Source of the DNA: Ehretia macrophylla
Taxonomy: Eukaryota > Streptophyta > Magnoliopsida > Boraginales > Ehretiaceae
Reading direction: 5' to 3'
Length of the DNA: 64,000 nt
Assembly: GCA_037974665.1 (NCBI GenBank)
Contig: CM075770.1
Span: 19,235,501 to 19,299,500, forward strand
Part shown: positions 37,813 to 49,554 of the stretch, piece by piece
How positions within the stretch are numbered: position 1 is the first letter of the stretch
How the letters are laid out: the number at the start of each line of letters is the position of its first letter
Made by a program: the position numbers and the translations under genes
The notes under the pieces: model-generated
Databases searched by the model: none
What the model saw: the letters and a program-made list of their open reading frames with translations, nothing else
Told to the model about the DNA's origin: nothing

Positions 37813-37894
37813 GATTATTATAATAGTTATTTCTCCACCAAATCCTATTACAAGGAAGAGGAAGAGGAAGAGGGAGGGCCATCTTTCCTTCCAT
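30766..37894 (-). CDS. ACS: Acetyl-CoA synthetase, chloroplastic, 18 exons
   Basis: Activates acetate to acetyl-CoA via acetyl-AMP, feeding plastid fatty-acid synthesis. Exons in transcript order: 37894-37436, 37320-37171, 37061-36906, 36783-36661, 36567-36399, 35899-35817, 35026-34925, 34840-34752, 34649-34559, 34299-34186, 33438-33362, 33240-33162, 33092-33024, 32623-32448, 32335-32279, 31800-31710, 31566-31468, 30951-30766. The total is 2370 bp, 789 residues, with consistent phases. ANL-superfamily motifs are in order: [11 protein letters not shown] (ATP loop), [22 protein letters not shown] then [15 protein letters not shown] (hinge and CoA site), and [11 protein letters not shown] with the catalytic, acetylatable Lys. 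A Met at 37882 is an alternative start. Residues 1-80 form a transit peptide with a poly-Asn run. One intron is GC-AG. Another holds an 89-bp tandem duplication. Confidence 0.95.
32066..32243. repeat. 89-bp tandem duplication in an ACS intron
   Basis: Copies at 32066-32154 and 32155-32243 are nearly identical (one visible substitution, CAAAAG versus CGAAAG). The duplication lies just downstream, in the transcript sense, of the exon ending at 32279. Confidence 0.92.
33439..34185 (-). other. GC-AG intron of ACS
   Basis: The exon ends AATGAG and the intron begins GCAAGA on the minus strand. It ends GTGCAG before the codons for HVTRYSRKS. There is no GT donor that keeps the frame here. AG followed by GCAAG is the usual strong context of GC-AG introns. 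Confidence 0.85.
37767..37810. repeat. (TAC)/(TAT)n microsatellite coding for poly-Asn in ACS
   Basis: Trinucleotide run in exon 1, read on the minus strand as eleven Asn codons followed by Ser codons. It stays in frame at any length change, so transit peptide length is expected to vary between alleles. Confidence 0.9.
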
Positions 37895-38856
37895 TGGACT
37901 TTATACACACTAAACTAGTTAGTAATTACCATGTCTTTTCCTTTTTTCTTTTTTTTTTTTGGAAATTTTCCCTAATAGCGTCCTAATAAGGCTTGATCAC
38001 TGGTCACGTAGACAGATAGGATTAGATAAAGTTGACTCATTCCTCTTCTACAAATGCTAACGCTATCGCCTCCTACTATTTGAGAGAGCTGCTTCCTTTT
38101 TCTTTTTTTCTTTTTTTCAAAATTCTCTCTCTTCTAACTTTGTTTTATAGTTTTTATAGGGCGAAGACTTCGATGCTTTCCCCCTCGTCAGTCGTCAACA
38201 ATAAAAAGACGCTTAGCTTATTTTCCCCCTACTCTCTTCTTTCGGTTTTTTTTCTCTTTTTAAATTCAACATGACACGTTCATGCTCTGCTCATGCTGCC
38301 TTTAAGTCCTTCTATGCGGCTGCCAACGTGGCAACTATAATGATTTGATTTCTTTTATTTTAATTAATACATGTTATTTTAGATATAATTATAAATTTAC
38401 TTTTAAATAAAAACAAAATAATATGTCCTAATTATAAATTTTTAATTTCAATTTTTAATTAAAAACACTTTTAAACACAAGCCAAATCAATTAGTTTCAA
38501 TTTTTAAACTCACAAAAAGTATTTTTAGTGTATAAAAGTTAGGTCAAACAAAGTTTTAGTCGTTTCACATATCTTTTAAGAGATTAACTTCAACTTCTAA
38601 TTTTACCGGTAGGTTAATTTTATCTTCTAAACTTACAAAAAGTGCTTTGAATATCTAAAAATTAGGCTAAACAAAACTTTAATCATTTCACACATCTTGT
38701 AAAACAATCTATATAATTTTTTTTTTTTAAAATGACCTCCCCGATTTTCACTTTCTGCGTCCGACCTTGAATATATCGATTCCCCTTATTTTTAAGTCAT
38801 TATACATATTTATAATTTTTTATTCATGTCCATTCCAATAATTCGAACCGCATACT
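37895..38856. other. ACS upstream region
   Basis: The first few hundred bases must include the ACS 5' UTR and promoter. They are T-rich on the plus strand. No TATA box could be assigned confidently, and beyond 38300 the DNA is strongly AT-rich with no gene. Confidence 0.4.
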
Positions 38857-39320
38857 TACATAGTGTCTGGATTGCACAAAGGAATGAAAAGTAAAGTAGA
38901 GTGAAGGAAAATAAATAAAGGAAAGGAAATGAAGTGAATTATCTTATTTGGATTGCAAATAAATAATAATTGAAAAGTAAGGAAATGATCTTATGATCTT
39001 TTATTTGGATTGGAGAAGAAAATTAAAGAAAAAGGATAATTTTAAATACAAAATTACTTGAATACTTTTTTTATTTTTATAATCACGAGACATGTAGGAA
39101 TAAAAAATACATTTTGTAGTGAAATTTTTCATTTCTCCTCCAAACACTCCAAATTAGATGGTCTGAAAAAACTCATCAAATTAAAAGAAATTGAAATATT
39201 TTTGTACTTCTCCATATTCTTTACTAATTTCAAAATTACAATTCAAATAAGAAAAATGGTTCCTTATCCCTTCCCTTCCTTTACTTTTTTTTTAAAATGT
39301 GATTCCAAACAAGCTGTTAA
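38857..39320. mobile_element. Possible degenerate MITE
   Basis: Left end GTGTCTGGATTGCAC and right end GTGATTCCAAAC are weak inverted repeats. The interior is purine-rich near the left end (GGAAATGAAG-type) and pyrimidine-rich near the right. The family and target duplication are unclear. Confidence 0.3.
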
Positions 39321-39339
39321 AATCTAATTGCAAGGGTAA

Positions 39340-41267
39340 GTTCGTAAATTTAACTCACAATTTTTCAGTATTTATAATCACATAACATTAGCCCAAAAAA
39401 GGCATGATATGTCAACCACATGGCCCATGCCCTGTCCCTGTCGGCTGCAGCAGGGAAGAATTTTCCCCTTAATAAATGATACTGTATTCTTTAATCACCA
39501 TATGTGTTACTGTAACACCCCACGTGTATACATATATATAGATATATATATAAAATTATGATTGATTGATACGGCAAATATTGAGGCAATACCCTTTTTT
39601 AAGAGAGAACAAACACTAGGAGGGTTCAAAATGGCCGTAGACCTACTGGTAAACAGTTTAGAAATGTTCTCAATAATAGAACTTTTTGTAACTATTGAAA
39701 CTTAAATATTTTATTAGGTTAGTCTTTAGTTTGTTTGGAGTTTCTTTCCTTGTATTTGTTTGATTTGGTGTTTTAATGTTATGAAACTTACTGGCTTAGC
39801 CAAAAAAAAAAAAATGGCCGTAGACCCTACATTATAGTCTGATGTGTGAAAATATATGTATTCTTTTCACACATCATGCGGGGTGGATTTAGAAATTTAA
39901 ATTTGAGGGAATGAGGTTTTATTTTTAAATATTATTTTTTGTACAGTATTTTTTAGTTTAATAAAAAAAGATATTTTCACTTTGAATTAACATAATAAAT
40001 TATAATACAAATTTAATTAAATATAAATTATTTATTTACATTTGACAAAATTTTGAGCCTTCTCACATTATAAGTTGATTTTCATTGTCTACAATTAAAA
40101 ATCCCAAATAAAATAAAACAGAATAGATGTTATGAGAATAAATATATTTTATTCAGGACAATAATCAAAATATGAAGCTCTAGGCAACTTAAAATAATTA
40201 TGGATAAAATTATATAACCAAAAAAACTAATAAATAAATATAATACAAAATTCTCAAGATATATTACCTCAGGTTGTTCTCCGGGTTTTGAGTCAACATC
40301 TTTTTATTTCATTTTAAAGAATGAATAAATTGTTTTAGACACATATTTGGTCAGAAAATAAAAAAGATTGCGTCATTTTTTGTATAAATTATAAAATGAA
40401 TTCTCTATAAAATTTTAAATTTATTATATTCATGTATTAATTATACTAAACAATATAAAGAAATTCTATAATATTTTTTTTATTACAAAAGCTAAAATTA
40501 ACTAGCAACAAAATTAAATAAGTTACATCGTACTGAAATTTATCACTACAATTATATATTTACTACATAATATTAACTATTAGAATATAATTAACAAAAT
40601 AATATACACTAAAAATTTATTATCATAAGTATTTCAGTCAAATTGCTTAACTTAGTCACTTATTGGTGTCTTGTAGATGTTCACCCACTGTAAAACAAAA
40701 AATTAACAAAACAAATTATGCATTCATAAAATTATCTAGCCAAGAAAAATTAATAAATAAGCATAATATAATTATTTTTATGATATATTACCTTAGTTTT
40801 GCTTGATTATGTGGTGTGTATTTTATTATGCAATAATTAAGAATTTAAGATGGTTTGTTAGGAAGAAGAATTAGAGGTGGACGAAAAAGATGGTGAAGGG
40901 CTTAAGAGAATGGGATTTCGTTTTTGGGAAGAAGAACAAAAGGAAAAAACTATTATTTTTAATTAAATTAGATTAATCATTAGGAGACAAAAAGTTAAGG
41001 GCCACTTTATTCCTTTTTTTAAGCTTCTTGACTCTGCTTCTTTTTTTTTTTAATGCAAATTGGGGGTGGGGGAAAGGTTTTTTAAAAAATATACTACATA
41101 ATTTTTTTTAAAAAAATTGATTTTGGAGGGACCCGAGCTCCCCTTGGTCCCGACTGGTACCGCCTCTGGCTGGCGTGAGAGGCCCAAAATCTTAAGTCTT
41201 TGACATTTTGAAGAAAATTCTGTAGTAAAATAAAGCGGATGATGACTGACTGATACCCAAATTAGAC
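39340..41267. other. AT-rich spacer with decayed repeats
   Basis: No gene seen. The edges at about 39886 (GGGGTGGATTTAGAAA) and 41163 (GGTACCGCCTCTGG) resemble the ends of a common non-autonomous plant transposon reading CAGAGGCGG-like at its tip, but the two ends barely pair. Confidence 0.3.
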
Positions 41268-41269
41268 GG

Positions 41270-42200
41270 TTTTTTTTTTTTTTTGGTCCAAAGAGAAAAC
41301 ATTTCATAAAAAAACACATAGATTAACCAACCCCTGTGGAGTGGATATCGTGCAAAAGGAGATACAATAATTGTGGGTGAATACATGAGCTCCAATTAAC
41401 AGGCAATTCTTCCTTACGCCTACATTTTGCTATCCAGTCGCAAGGTTGGTTGGCCGTTCTTCTGATGCATTGAAAACTCACTCTCGAGTCTTCAGCAACA
41501 ATCTTTTTGATGTCCTCCACAATGGCTGACGCTCTCCAACAAAGAGCAGTCACCGGAGCACTGATTGCTTTAAGAACGTCCTATGCATCGCTTTCAATTA
41601 TGATGCAAGACTGCTATATTTGGTTAACAAATAAACACGCATTACGAATCGCCAAAGCTTCCGCTTCCGCTGCTGAAAAGCATCGAAACAGGCCGGCCTG
41701 ACCAAAAACCATTGAACCCCTCCAATCCCGAGCAATAAATGCAAAAGCAGCTTTCCCATTCTTCTCCCACGAGGCGTCAACATTCACCTTAACTGACCCT
41801 GGCATTGGGGGAACCCACTGTGTTGGCGGCTCACTATTGACAACTTCTCTTTTGACACTCCTGTTCCTCCACGCGTTTTCTTCGCTGGTCCATTCTGCCA
41901 ATGCGCACTGCACTCTCGTAACCGTCTTCTGAATATCGATGACTCTCCCATTTATAACACTCGCATTCCTCTGTTTCCAAATCTGCCAACAACAAAGAGC
42001 AATCTTTGTCGTTGCTTCCTCTTTGCAGTAACCCGCATCACAACATCTCTCTGTAAATCTTAAAAACCACTCACTGAACCTACCTGAACCAACAGGGTTA
42101 TTAGCACACTGCAGAGGAGAAGCGCACCAGAATCTCTGAACCCAAGGACAAAAGAGGAGCAAATGTTCAACCGTCTCAACGCTTGACTATGTTGTCTATT
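41270..42200 (-). mobile_element. 5'-truncated LINE, RNase H end with poly(A)
   Basis: The minus strand encodes the C-terminal end of a plant LINE polyprotein: a zinc-binding RT tail (ETVEHLLLFCPWVQRFW), WQIWKQRN, and an RNase H domain (VNVDASW, AEAEALAIRNA). In-frame TAG stops follow near 41612 and 41582. The frame then continues with SAPVTALCWRAS and NQPCDWIAK to about 41323. A run of about 16 T at 41270-41285 is the poly(A) tail of the minus-strand copy. The 5' end is lost near 42200. The copy is dead. Confidence 0.85.
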
Positions 42201-42335
42201 AGTGGGATGAGTAGCCATGTTGGTAAACCCTCTATCCCACCACACCAGGATAATAAGTTGAATGATACACAACAGAAAAAACACTCATATATACTCATTA
42301 TATTAGCATTTACATTAATTGAGGACAGTACACTC

Positions 42336-42336
<1 letters not shown>

Positions 42337-42386
<50 letters not shown>
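42337..42386. repeat. Compound (TA)n(TG)n microsatellite
   Basis: About 15 TA units followed by about 10 TG units, beside the truncated 5' end of the LINE. Confidence 0.95.
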
Positions 42387-42473
42387 GTTGGATATATGAT
42401 CATTTTACAATAATGTCATATCAATTTCAAATAAACAGTCTTTGAAAATTGAATTACTATACAATGTCGTCTT

Positions 42474-45400
42474 CTAAAATAACCAGTGCTTCCTCCTAGG
42501 CGCATGCTGCTGTGGTACATCTGCAACACAACAAAATAAACATCCCACTCCAATCAAAAACTAAATTTTTAATTCCTTTGAAGCTCGTTCCGGATCAAAC
42601 TCTAACCACAGCTCAGACCAACCTTGCATTTCATAAAGTGAGTTGTAATGTACCTCAGACCAAAAGCTTAACCACAGCTCTGCACGATTCCACAAACAAT
42701 AGACATGTCAAACAACAAATAAATAATTATCAACTCACTGTTGGAGAAGCAATTGAAAATAAAACTCACTCTTAACAATTCAAAGCTTTTAGATCATGAG
42801 GTGGTTAACCTTAATAGCCACAAAATAAAAACTGCCTTTTATGGTTTGGCTAACTATTATCGATGCAGATAGTACATATATGACTTGACATGATCCAGTT
42901 TTACTTCTACATCTTGAATCAATATATCAGCCCGAGCATGTTGTTAGCACACAGTATTAATCAAATCTTGAATAGGTAGTTACTAGAAATGCAAATTTGT
43001 AACAACAGCAAGGCTCGATTCTATGAGGTCTCACTTGTGAAGGAATGAAAAACAACTTCAGGAAATGAAGCAAACAGCATAAGTTACACCTGCATAAAAC
43101 TAAGTTGGGAGATGGGGACAGGTTTCTGATACAACTAATTTTGTCAAGCCTAGTGAAGGAAGAAAAAAGATATATATTACCTCGCTCTGGTGCCTGATAT
43201 TGCGGAATTATTTCAATAAAGCATGTATCTCTGAATGACGTCAGAAGACATATCTTTGCTGCAAACTGCACATGAACACCAAGGAACAACAATGATACAT
43301 TCGTGTCATTACACGGAAGAGATATTCAGATTACTGAATGATAAAAGCACCAAAGACAAAATTTCAATGAGAGATCTTAAGGTATCCACTTTTTGATATA
43401 TGATCTAGAAGAACAAGTTCATCTGTGATCTTACGTAACAAGAGTTCTATTCCTTGAAATTGAAATAGATGAAAAGAGAAAAAAGAATGAAATTTGGCCT
43501 GATGCGAAGTATTTTACAAAAAAAAAAAACAAAATTAACGGGTTCTTCCTCTTTTTCTAAATGTACACTTTGTAGACATTAGTACTCGAGCAATAAACTG
43601 GTAGGGTCCACGCCAAACCCCACATTTCATAAAAAAAAAAAAAAAAAAAAAAACACAGAAACAAGTATGTGGTCTAAGATTTTAGGGTTTAAGGGTGAGC
43701 ACTGCAAAACTCCCCTCCATTGTGCATATAGGCAAGATAATCTCTTGTTCTTGACATGGAACAAATTCTTAGATAAAGTAGATGGCACCTATTTTTAAGT
43801 GCTTCGGTCAAATTGTGCCCCCCAAAGATAATACCATTTTGGCCAAATTATTTTTCAACAGTTTGAGGATTTTCTGCTCAGGGCAACTACATTATTTGCA
43901 GACCAGAAAACAAGTCACGTGAATCTATTAGAAGGAAAAGGATACATCAACTGAAAATAAGAGCAACTATTTAAAATACAAATTACTGGACCTTATCAGC
44001 TGCTGCCTGTAGGGTGACATGGTCTCCCCATTCACCTGACCTGGCAAACAAAGAATAAACAGAAGATAAACGTAGTACGGACAAAGTAAGAACTAACTGA
44101 TCTATACATGAAAAAGATGTAGGATGTAAATTTGAAAGATTCCCAGGTAAGTACCCTACTTAGCCATTTTCTTGCAGTATCTTTTGTACTGCATTGGTAC
44201 ATATCCTTCGTATAAAGCACGGTGCTCTTTTAGCTGGATCCAAAAGAACATCAATAAAACATGAGCACACCACAGATGAAGATCTTTAATCAGTAGATTT
44301 ATGATAGATGTATTAAACGTTTCTGAAAAAGTAACTGGCAATCCTAATTCTATCAGATGGAATGCATCATCGCAGTTCTCAGGAGGACAAGAGAAAGGTT
44401 GCTTTATGTGCTACTTGAGGTGGAAAAGGTCATATGGTAGACTATCAGATGTATCAAGATGGCGTCCCCGGGCGCTACTTGCATTCCGACAAAGAGCAAG
44501 GCTTGGGGAAGGTAGATATACACAGCCTCACCCTTGTTCGCGAAGAGGCTGTTTCAAGGACTTGAACCCGAACAAGTATTTGACAAGCGAGCACTTGACT
44601 ATCGTGCCAAGCAGGACCTTCAATTGTGAACCATCGGAAATTGAGAATACGCTAACTACATGGCATGGTGGCAAAAGCTTCCAGGATCCATCTATAACAT
44701 ATATTCATAGATTTGGTTTGTCTATGCCGAGGGCACCTATAATGTTGTTGGTGAAGGCATAGGAGATTAGTTACTTATAACTAAATGATTTTAGACAAAT
44801 GACTGTTGTGGATCAGAGAGGCTAGGTGAAATTGGTAGGACATTTTGTGGTGTAATAGTCTGATTTGGGGAGAAGAAGATGATAATAACACTGGCAATCG
44901 CATGAACACCCCAAGTTGTTAAGGCTAAAGAAGCGACAATAGTAGTAAAAGAAAATTTTGGAGTTCTGATTTCACGAAGACTCCAAATTATTACAGCATT
45001 TTTGTAAAGCAATATACTTTTTCATGTTCAGAATAACAGTGAAGGCCTGCAAAGAATCGAAAAAGAAAGCCCTCACATAAACTAGCTTCCTTGCCACTCA
45101 AACTAACCAGCCCAAGTCCATCTCAAAAAGCTATTGTACTTCTGTGTTTGGAAATTTATAGATACAAGTGATGCTAATGCACAATCAACTCATGATCTTT
45201 CACCAAAAATCAGCTTTTCCCCATAAGCTACGGTTTCTCAAGAGGAACAGGGGCATAGATCAATAAGAGGAATAAAGCTATAATTTAAATGTAAACAGGA
45301 GATAGAGTTGCACCTCCAGAATGAATGTAACAGAGAGTGCCTTGACTTTCAATATCTAATGCAATTGAAAAAATCTTTTAAATCATTTATCATCAATTAG

Positions 45401-48400
45401 TGCAATCTCTTCATCACTCAAAATTTGTCACTGATATCCTCTATTTTACTATTTTATTGCACATGTAAACATAGTCTGTTGCCTACGATCCTAAATCAAA
45501 AATGCCTTGCACAACTTTTAGCAACCTGAAAGGTAGCCTGTCTCCCCTATTCATTAATCACCTCAAAATTACTTTACATACCTGTCTTACAATCTCTTTC
45601 CGGACATGGTTGTGATACTGCAGAGATCTATATATCTGGTCTGAAAGCGCACGGAACTGAGAAGGAGAACAAAAAAATCAATAGTATTGTAAAGTAAGAA
45701 TCCCAACTCACTAAAATATGGACTAACCTGACAATTTCCATCCCCAGAGACCTTCACCTCATATAAACCATAAACATTCAACCTGATAGGCAAAGAAAGT
45801 GTAAATGTTGTCAAATTAACCGAATACAAAGAAAAGGTAAAGAGTGATAATTGCAGCATTTTAATATTTCCTATATGCACTAATAATGTGAAAATATGAT
45901 AATTGCGGCACTTACAAATTTCCTATACATACTATATGTCTCAAATATCAATGTTTACAAAGCTTTCTACCTGGTTTTGGTCCTTCCCAAACCCAAACTT
46001 ACTTAGTTGAACTCAACAAAAGCCTTACTACAAAGAGATGCACGGTCCATAATACTAAAAGTTACTAAAAATTCTATATACCTTAATTGTGGTGTTCACT
46101 CGACTACCCTCAACATTTACCGCATTCTTCATTCTGGTTTTCCATTTGACATGTCTAAATCACCTTGTGTGATATTCTGTTAATTTATATTCTCCTCAGC
46201 AATTTATGGTTTTTTACTGGTTCTGTTTACCATTTCATTGTACAGTTTGTTTTGGTAGCCCAACAATCAGTTACAGCTTCTCAAAAGTTTTCCTTTTCCT
46301 TGAGACAAATAATCCAAGTCACATGATAGTCCACAACCCCCACCCCCCCTTCTCCATCCTTCCCCTAAAGAAAATCCCGAGAAAAAGCAAAAATAAATAA
46401 TTTTTTAGCTCAACTAAGACTCAGATATGGCCTACAGCTCTTTCGACAAGACAGTAGAAACCCATGAATAATGGTTCTATCTTAATAGCTGCCCGCTTCT
46501 GGTTTACTCTATTCACCTTCAAATGGGCAATCAGGTTATATGATTGCAGATTGGACTTCCATGAGCCACTTGAATTAACCCTTTCCACGATTTCATGTTA
46601 ATTTCTTTAGTTTGGTTTAACTACTTTTCTTATTCTTTTACAAAGAACTACTCCTGTTCCTGCTCAAAATGTCAAAGTGATTCCCAACTGAATGATGAAC
46701 ATTTGGGACATTTTGCTTCTCGTTTGGAATATTTAGAGTATCTTTTTGGAAACAGAAATTGTTTCAGATTTTTATATTTCTGAACATATCTTATTGATTC
46801 TGGACTGATGTGAATTGTTTGTCACCAAATCTTTCCATTACCCACTTGAGTTCTATCTTTGTTTCATTGGGAACAAGAAAATTATTATCTGAAAGAGAAA
46901 AAGACATAAGTAGTGATGGACTTGAAACCAATTTGCATATCTTAAAAAATGTAAGGGAAATATTTTTAAAAGTTTCCTCTATAATTATCATTTGAAGCCC
47001 TACTATAGCTACAAAGATGATACACACCTTTGAAGTAGCCGCTGGTGATCCAAACTAGCATCACTTACATTGGGAATGTAAGAATTTATTCGAGGAACAT
47101 GCTGGAAATAAAGATAAGTTAGATGAAACTTGAAAATCACTCTCGTTCAGAAGTTGGGAATTATTCAAGAGACATGCTGGCAATGAAGATAAGTAAATTG
47201 CAAATAAAATTCATGCAAATGAAGCATTAGAAGATCTGAAGATTTAAGAGAGTATTCTTTACAAAATTCTTTGTTGATCTCACTCTCCAAACAGATAAAA
47301 GCATGGTGAGAGAGAGAGAGAAAGAAAAAAAAAAAAGGAGCATGGAACGCGGAAGGACTTCTCTAGGTTCGCAAGGAAATTATCCGAAGACAAAAAGTGG
47401 AATATAGATTATCCACATCCAGGTTTTTTCTCTTTATTAAAGGGGATCAACAGTAATTCCTCACCTACTCCCATGTGACTCGAACTCAAGACCATTTAGG
47501 TATCAAGTAAGGGCTGCTCCCACTAAGCTTAACGTACATAGCAGAAGTACAGGACAATAAAGTACACTAACTGCTTGTAACATAATGGCAGGTTTACAAA
47601 TTTTATAAGGGTTTCATACTTTACATGAACTTCAAAATTGCTTTTACAAGAATCAACTTCCAGTGATGGGCATTATTGTAGAGCACTAAAAACACTGCAT
47701 GATTCACACAGGGAGGCATCAGTACGCCTATGCTTGAGCGCATGAGTTCTGGGTTCTGAAGCTATGGATCCAAATGGCAGTTTTTAAGCATCAAAAGTAA
47801 AATATCCAAAAACAAAAACAAGGGTTGGAGAAGTGCATTACCAGTACATATAGAAGATAAAGAATTCTGATTAGAATTCACAAGTTCTAAATATAAAACT
47901 GGCCTGGTCATCCCCCAAAAGGACGGAAATATATATGAAGGCAAGAATCGACCTGTGATGTCATAGATTTAATAGAGAATTCCTTCATCAAAATCTGATA
48001 TATTAGTCTGTCTATACCAGGTATACGAGTGCTCTACTTTATGAAAGTCCTCCAAATTGACAAACAATCAGTAAAATGCAGAACATGATTTGCAGTTGTT
48101 TACTTGAACTCATATAATATACTACCCACAAGACTTGACGATAACATAACTGGTTCCATAGGAAAGGGCATGGACAAAGAAAATGTAGATCAGAAATAGA
48201 AATAAAGAAGAAAAGGTTAATAAAGAAAGCAGGATGAATGAATGAAGCGATCTTACCGGAACAGGTGCGAGGTTGGAAAGGCGTCGAGCAACGGCACCAT
48301 CTAATTTAGCATACTCTTCAGATAGTACAAGAGCAATCATCCTGTCATCGTCAACATCGTGTTGACTACTAAGTGAAGATGAAGAGGAAGATTCAGCGGG

Positions 48401-48421
48401 GTGTGCAGATCCATTTATCAT
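42474..48421 (-). CDS. OTU-domain cysteine protease (deubiquitinase)
   Basis: Plant OTU-family ubiquitin protease of the Arabidopsis OTU9-12 type; the exact paralogue is not assigned. Exons in transcript order: 48421-48257, 47101-47028, 45782-45728, 45656-45582, 44233-44160, 44040-43992, 43265-43181, 42679-42623, 42520-42474. The total is 681 bp, 226 residues, with all junctions GT-AG and in phase. The N-terminus (MINGSAHPAES) is Ser-rich and acidic. The OTU core has GDGNCQFRALSDQIYRS with the catalytic Asp and Cys, GEWGDHVTLQAAAD, and WSEVHYNSLY with the catalytic His. The C-terminus is basic (RRKHWLF). SINE-like insertions lie in two introns, and an A run is at about 43630-43655. A deletion or loss of key residues is not seen. 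Confidence 0.92.
44463..44640 (-). mobile_element. tRNA-derived SINE with Au-like body, in an OTU intron
   Basis: On the minus strand a tRNA-like head shows a B box GGTTCAAGTCC (44558-44568) and an A-box-like TGGCACGATAG (44599-44609). It is followed by GAAACAGCCTCTTCGCG, AAGGGTGAGGCTGTG and CCTTCCCCAAGCC, the arrangement known from the plant Au SINE family. No coding capacity. The exact ends and target duplication were not determined. Confidence 0.7.
47430..47530 (-). mobile_element. Possible SINE remnant in an OTU intron
   Basis: The minus strand contains GAGTTCGAGTC, matching a Pol III B box, preceded at tRNA-like distance by TAGTGGGAGCAGCC. The rest is too decayed for a family call. Confidence 0.35.
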
Positions 48422-48489
48422 GATTCAAGAGGCACGGCAAGTGCCAAGGTTACAGCTTTAGTTTTTATGAGTGAAAAGCCATAGATATG

Positions 48490-49050
48490 TGCTCCCGAGC
48501 TAGATGAAGACTGCAACACAAGTAATGGTTGCAGATAAAGTGATATAGAAACAAGGCATTCAACTGAAAAAAGGAAAGGAAATGGATATGATGCCAGAAA
48601 CTATATATACGTCTATAAATATCTGGACTAATCAATTTAAAATCCAAAAAATATCAAGATGCAGCCAAAATGGTAAAGTAACGAGAAAAATCAAATGTGA
48701 AATTTGTAAACAAGAAATCAGGCAAAGGAAATTATGAGATCAAATAGTAGTAACAAAAAGAAAAGGAGAATTGGATCATATATCGATCCAAGAGGCAAAT
48801 TCATCCACCTACCCTATTGCATTGAATTGAATTGAAGAAAAAGAAAAAGGTAGGATGATCTTGAAGATTAATAAAGAAAAAAAAAAAAGTCAACAGGGAC
48901 TTTTATGAAATCATCATCAAATTAATTGATTGATTAATTTTTTTTAAAAAAAAACAACAAACAAAAGAGGGAAAAAGCGCTGTGTACCTCAGGTAGAGAG
49001 GAGAGGAGGAGCTGAGGAGGCTCGGATGTCAACCGTTTGACGACTTTGGT
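48490..49050 (-). other. Probable 5' UTR exons and intron of the OTU gene
   Basis: Upstream of the ATG at 48421 an acceptor-like TTGTGTTGCAG lies near 48513. A donor-like CCTGAG followed by GTACAC lies near 48988 after a pyrimidine-rich, UTR-like stretch up to about 49050. This would make a 5' UTR intron of about 470 bp. Confidence 0.35.
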
Positions 49051-49098
49051 AAATTGGTTTGTAGTGGTTAGTTGAACCAATTCTCACTATATATTAAA

Positions 49099-49545
49099 GG
49101 GTGAAATGCATCAGACCTCCTTATACTTTAGTGAAAGTGTACAACATACTTTTATAATTTAAAAACCCCTGAACTAGTCCCTATATTTTTTAAAAATGCA
49201 CAACACCCCTCTATCGTTAAAAAATCCGTTAAATTTAACGGAGAGTGTACTTCACACTCGTTAAATGAGATTTTTTTTTTTAACGAATTTATTAATTAAA
49301 TAATTATATGAATTGACTAAATTACTTTTTTTTTGGCCTAAACAAAACAAAAGAGATAAATGAAAAAAAAAATGAGGGTATTTACGTCTTTTTTATAAAA
49401 TCCGTTAAATATGACGGATTTTATAACTGTAGGGGGGTGTTGTGCACTTTTAAAAAATATAGGGACTAGTTCAGGGAGTTTTTGAACTATAGGGGGGTGT
49501 TGTGCACTTTCGCTAAAGTATAAGGGGGTCTGGTGCACTTCACCC
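49099..49545. mobile_element. MULE-type MITE, 447 bp
   Basis: The left end GGGTGAAATGCATCAGACC and right end GGTCTGGTGCACTTCACCC form inverted repeats extending about 120 bp, through ACTAGTCCCTATATTTTTTA. Flanks TATATTAAA (49090-49098) and TATAATAAA (49546-49554) match at 8 of 9 bases, the Mutator-type 9-bp duplication. There is no coding capacity. Confidence 0.82.
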
Positions 49546-49554
49546 TATAATAAA

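Noticed and set aside
37617-37823. Plus-strand open frame with Pro and Leu runs opposite ACS exon 1
   Set aside because: It is antisense to the poly-Asn and poly-Gly coding tract of ACS.
47430-47530. A tRNA gene suggested by a B-box-like GAGTTCGAGTC
   Set aside because: No acceptor stem or cloverleaf can be formed; a SINE remnant is more likely.
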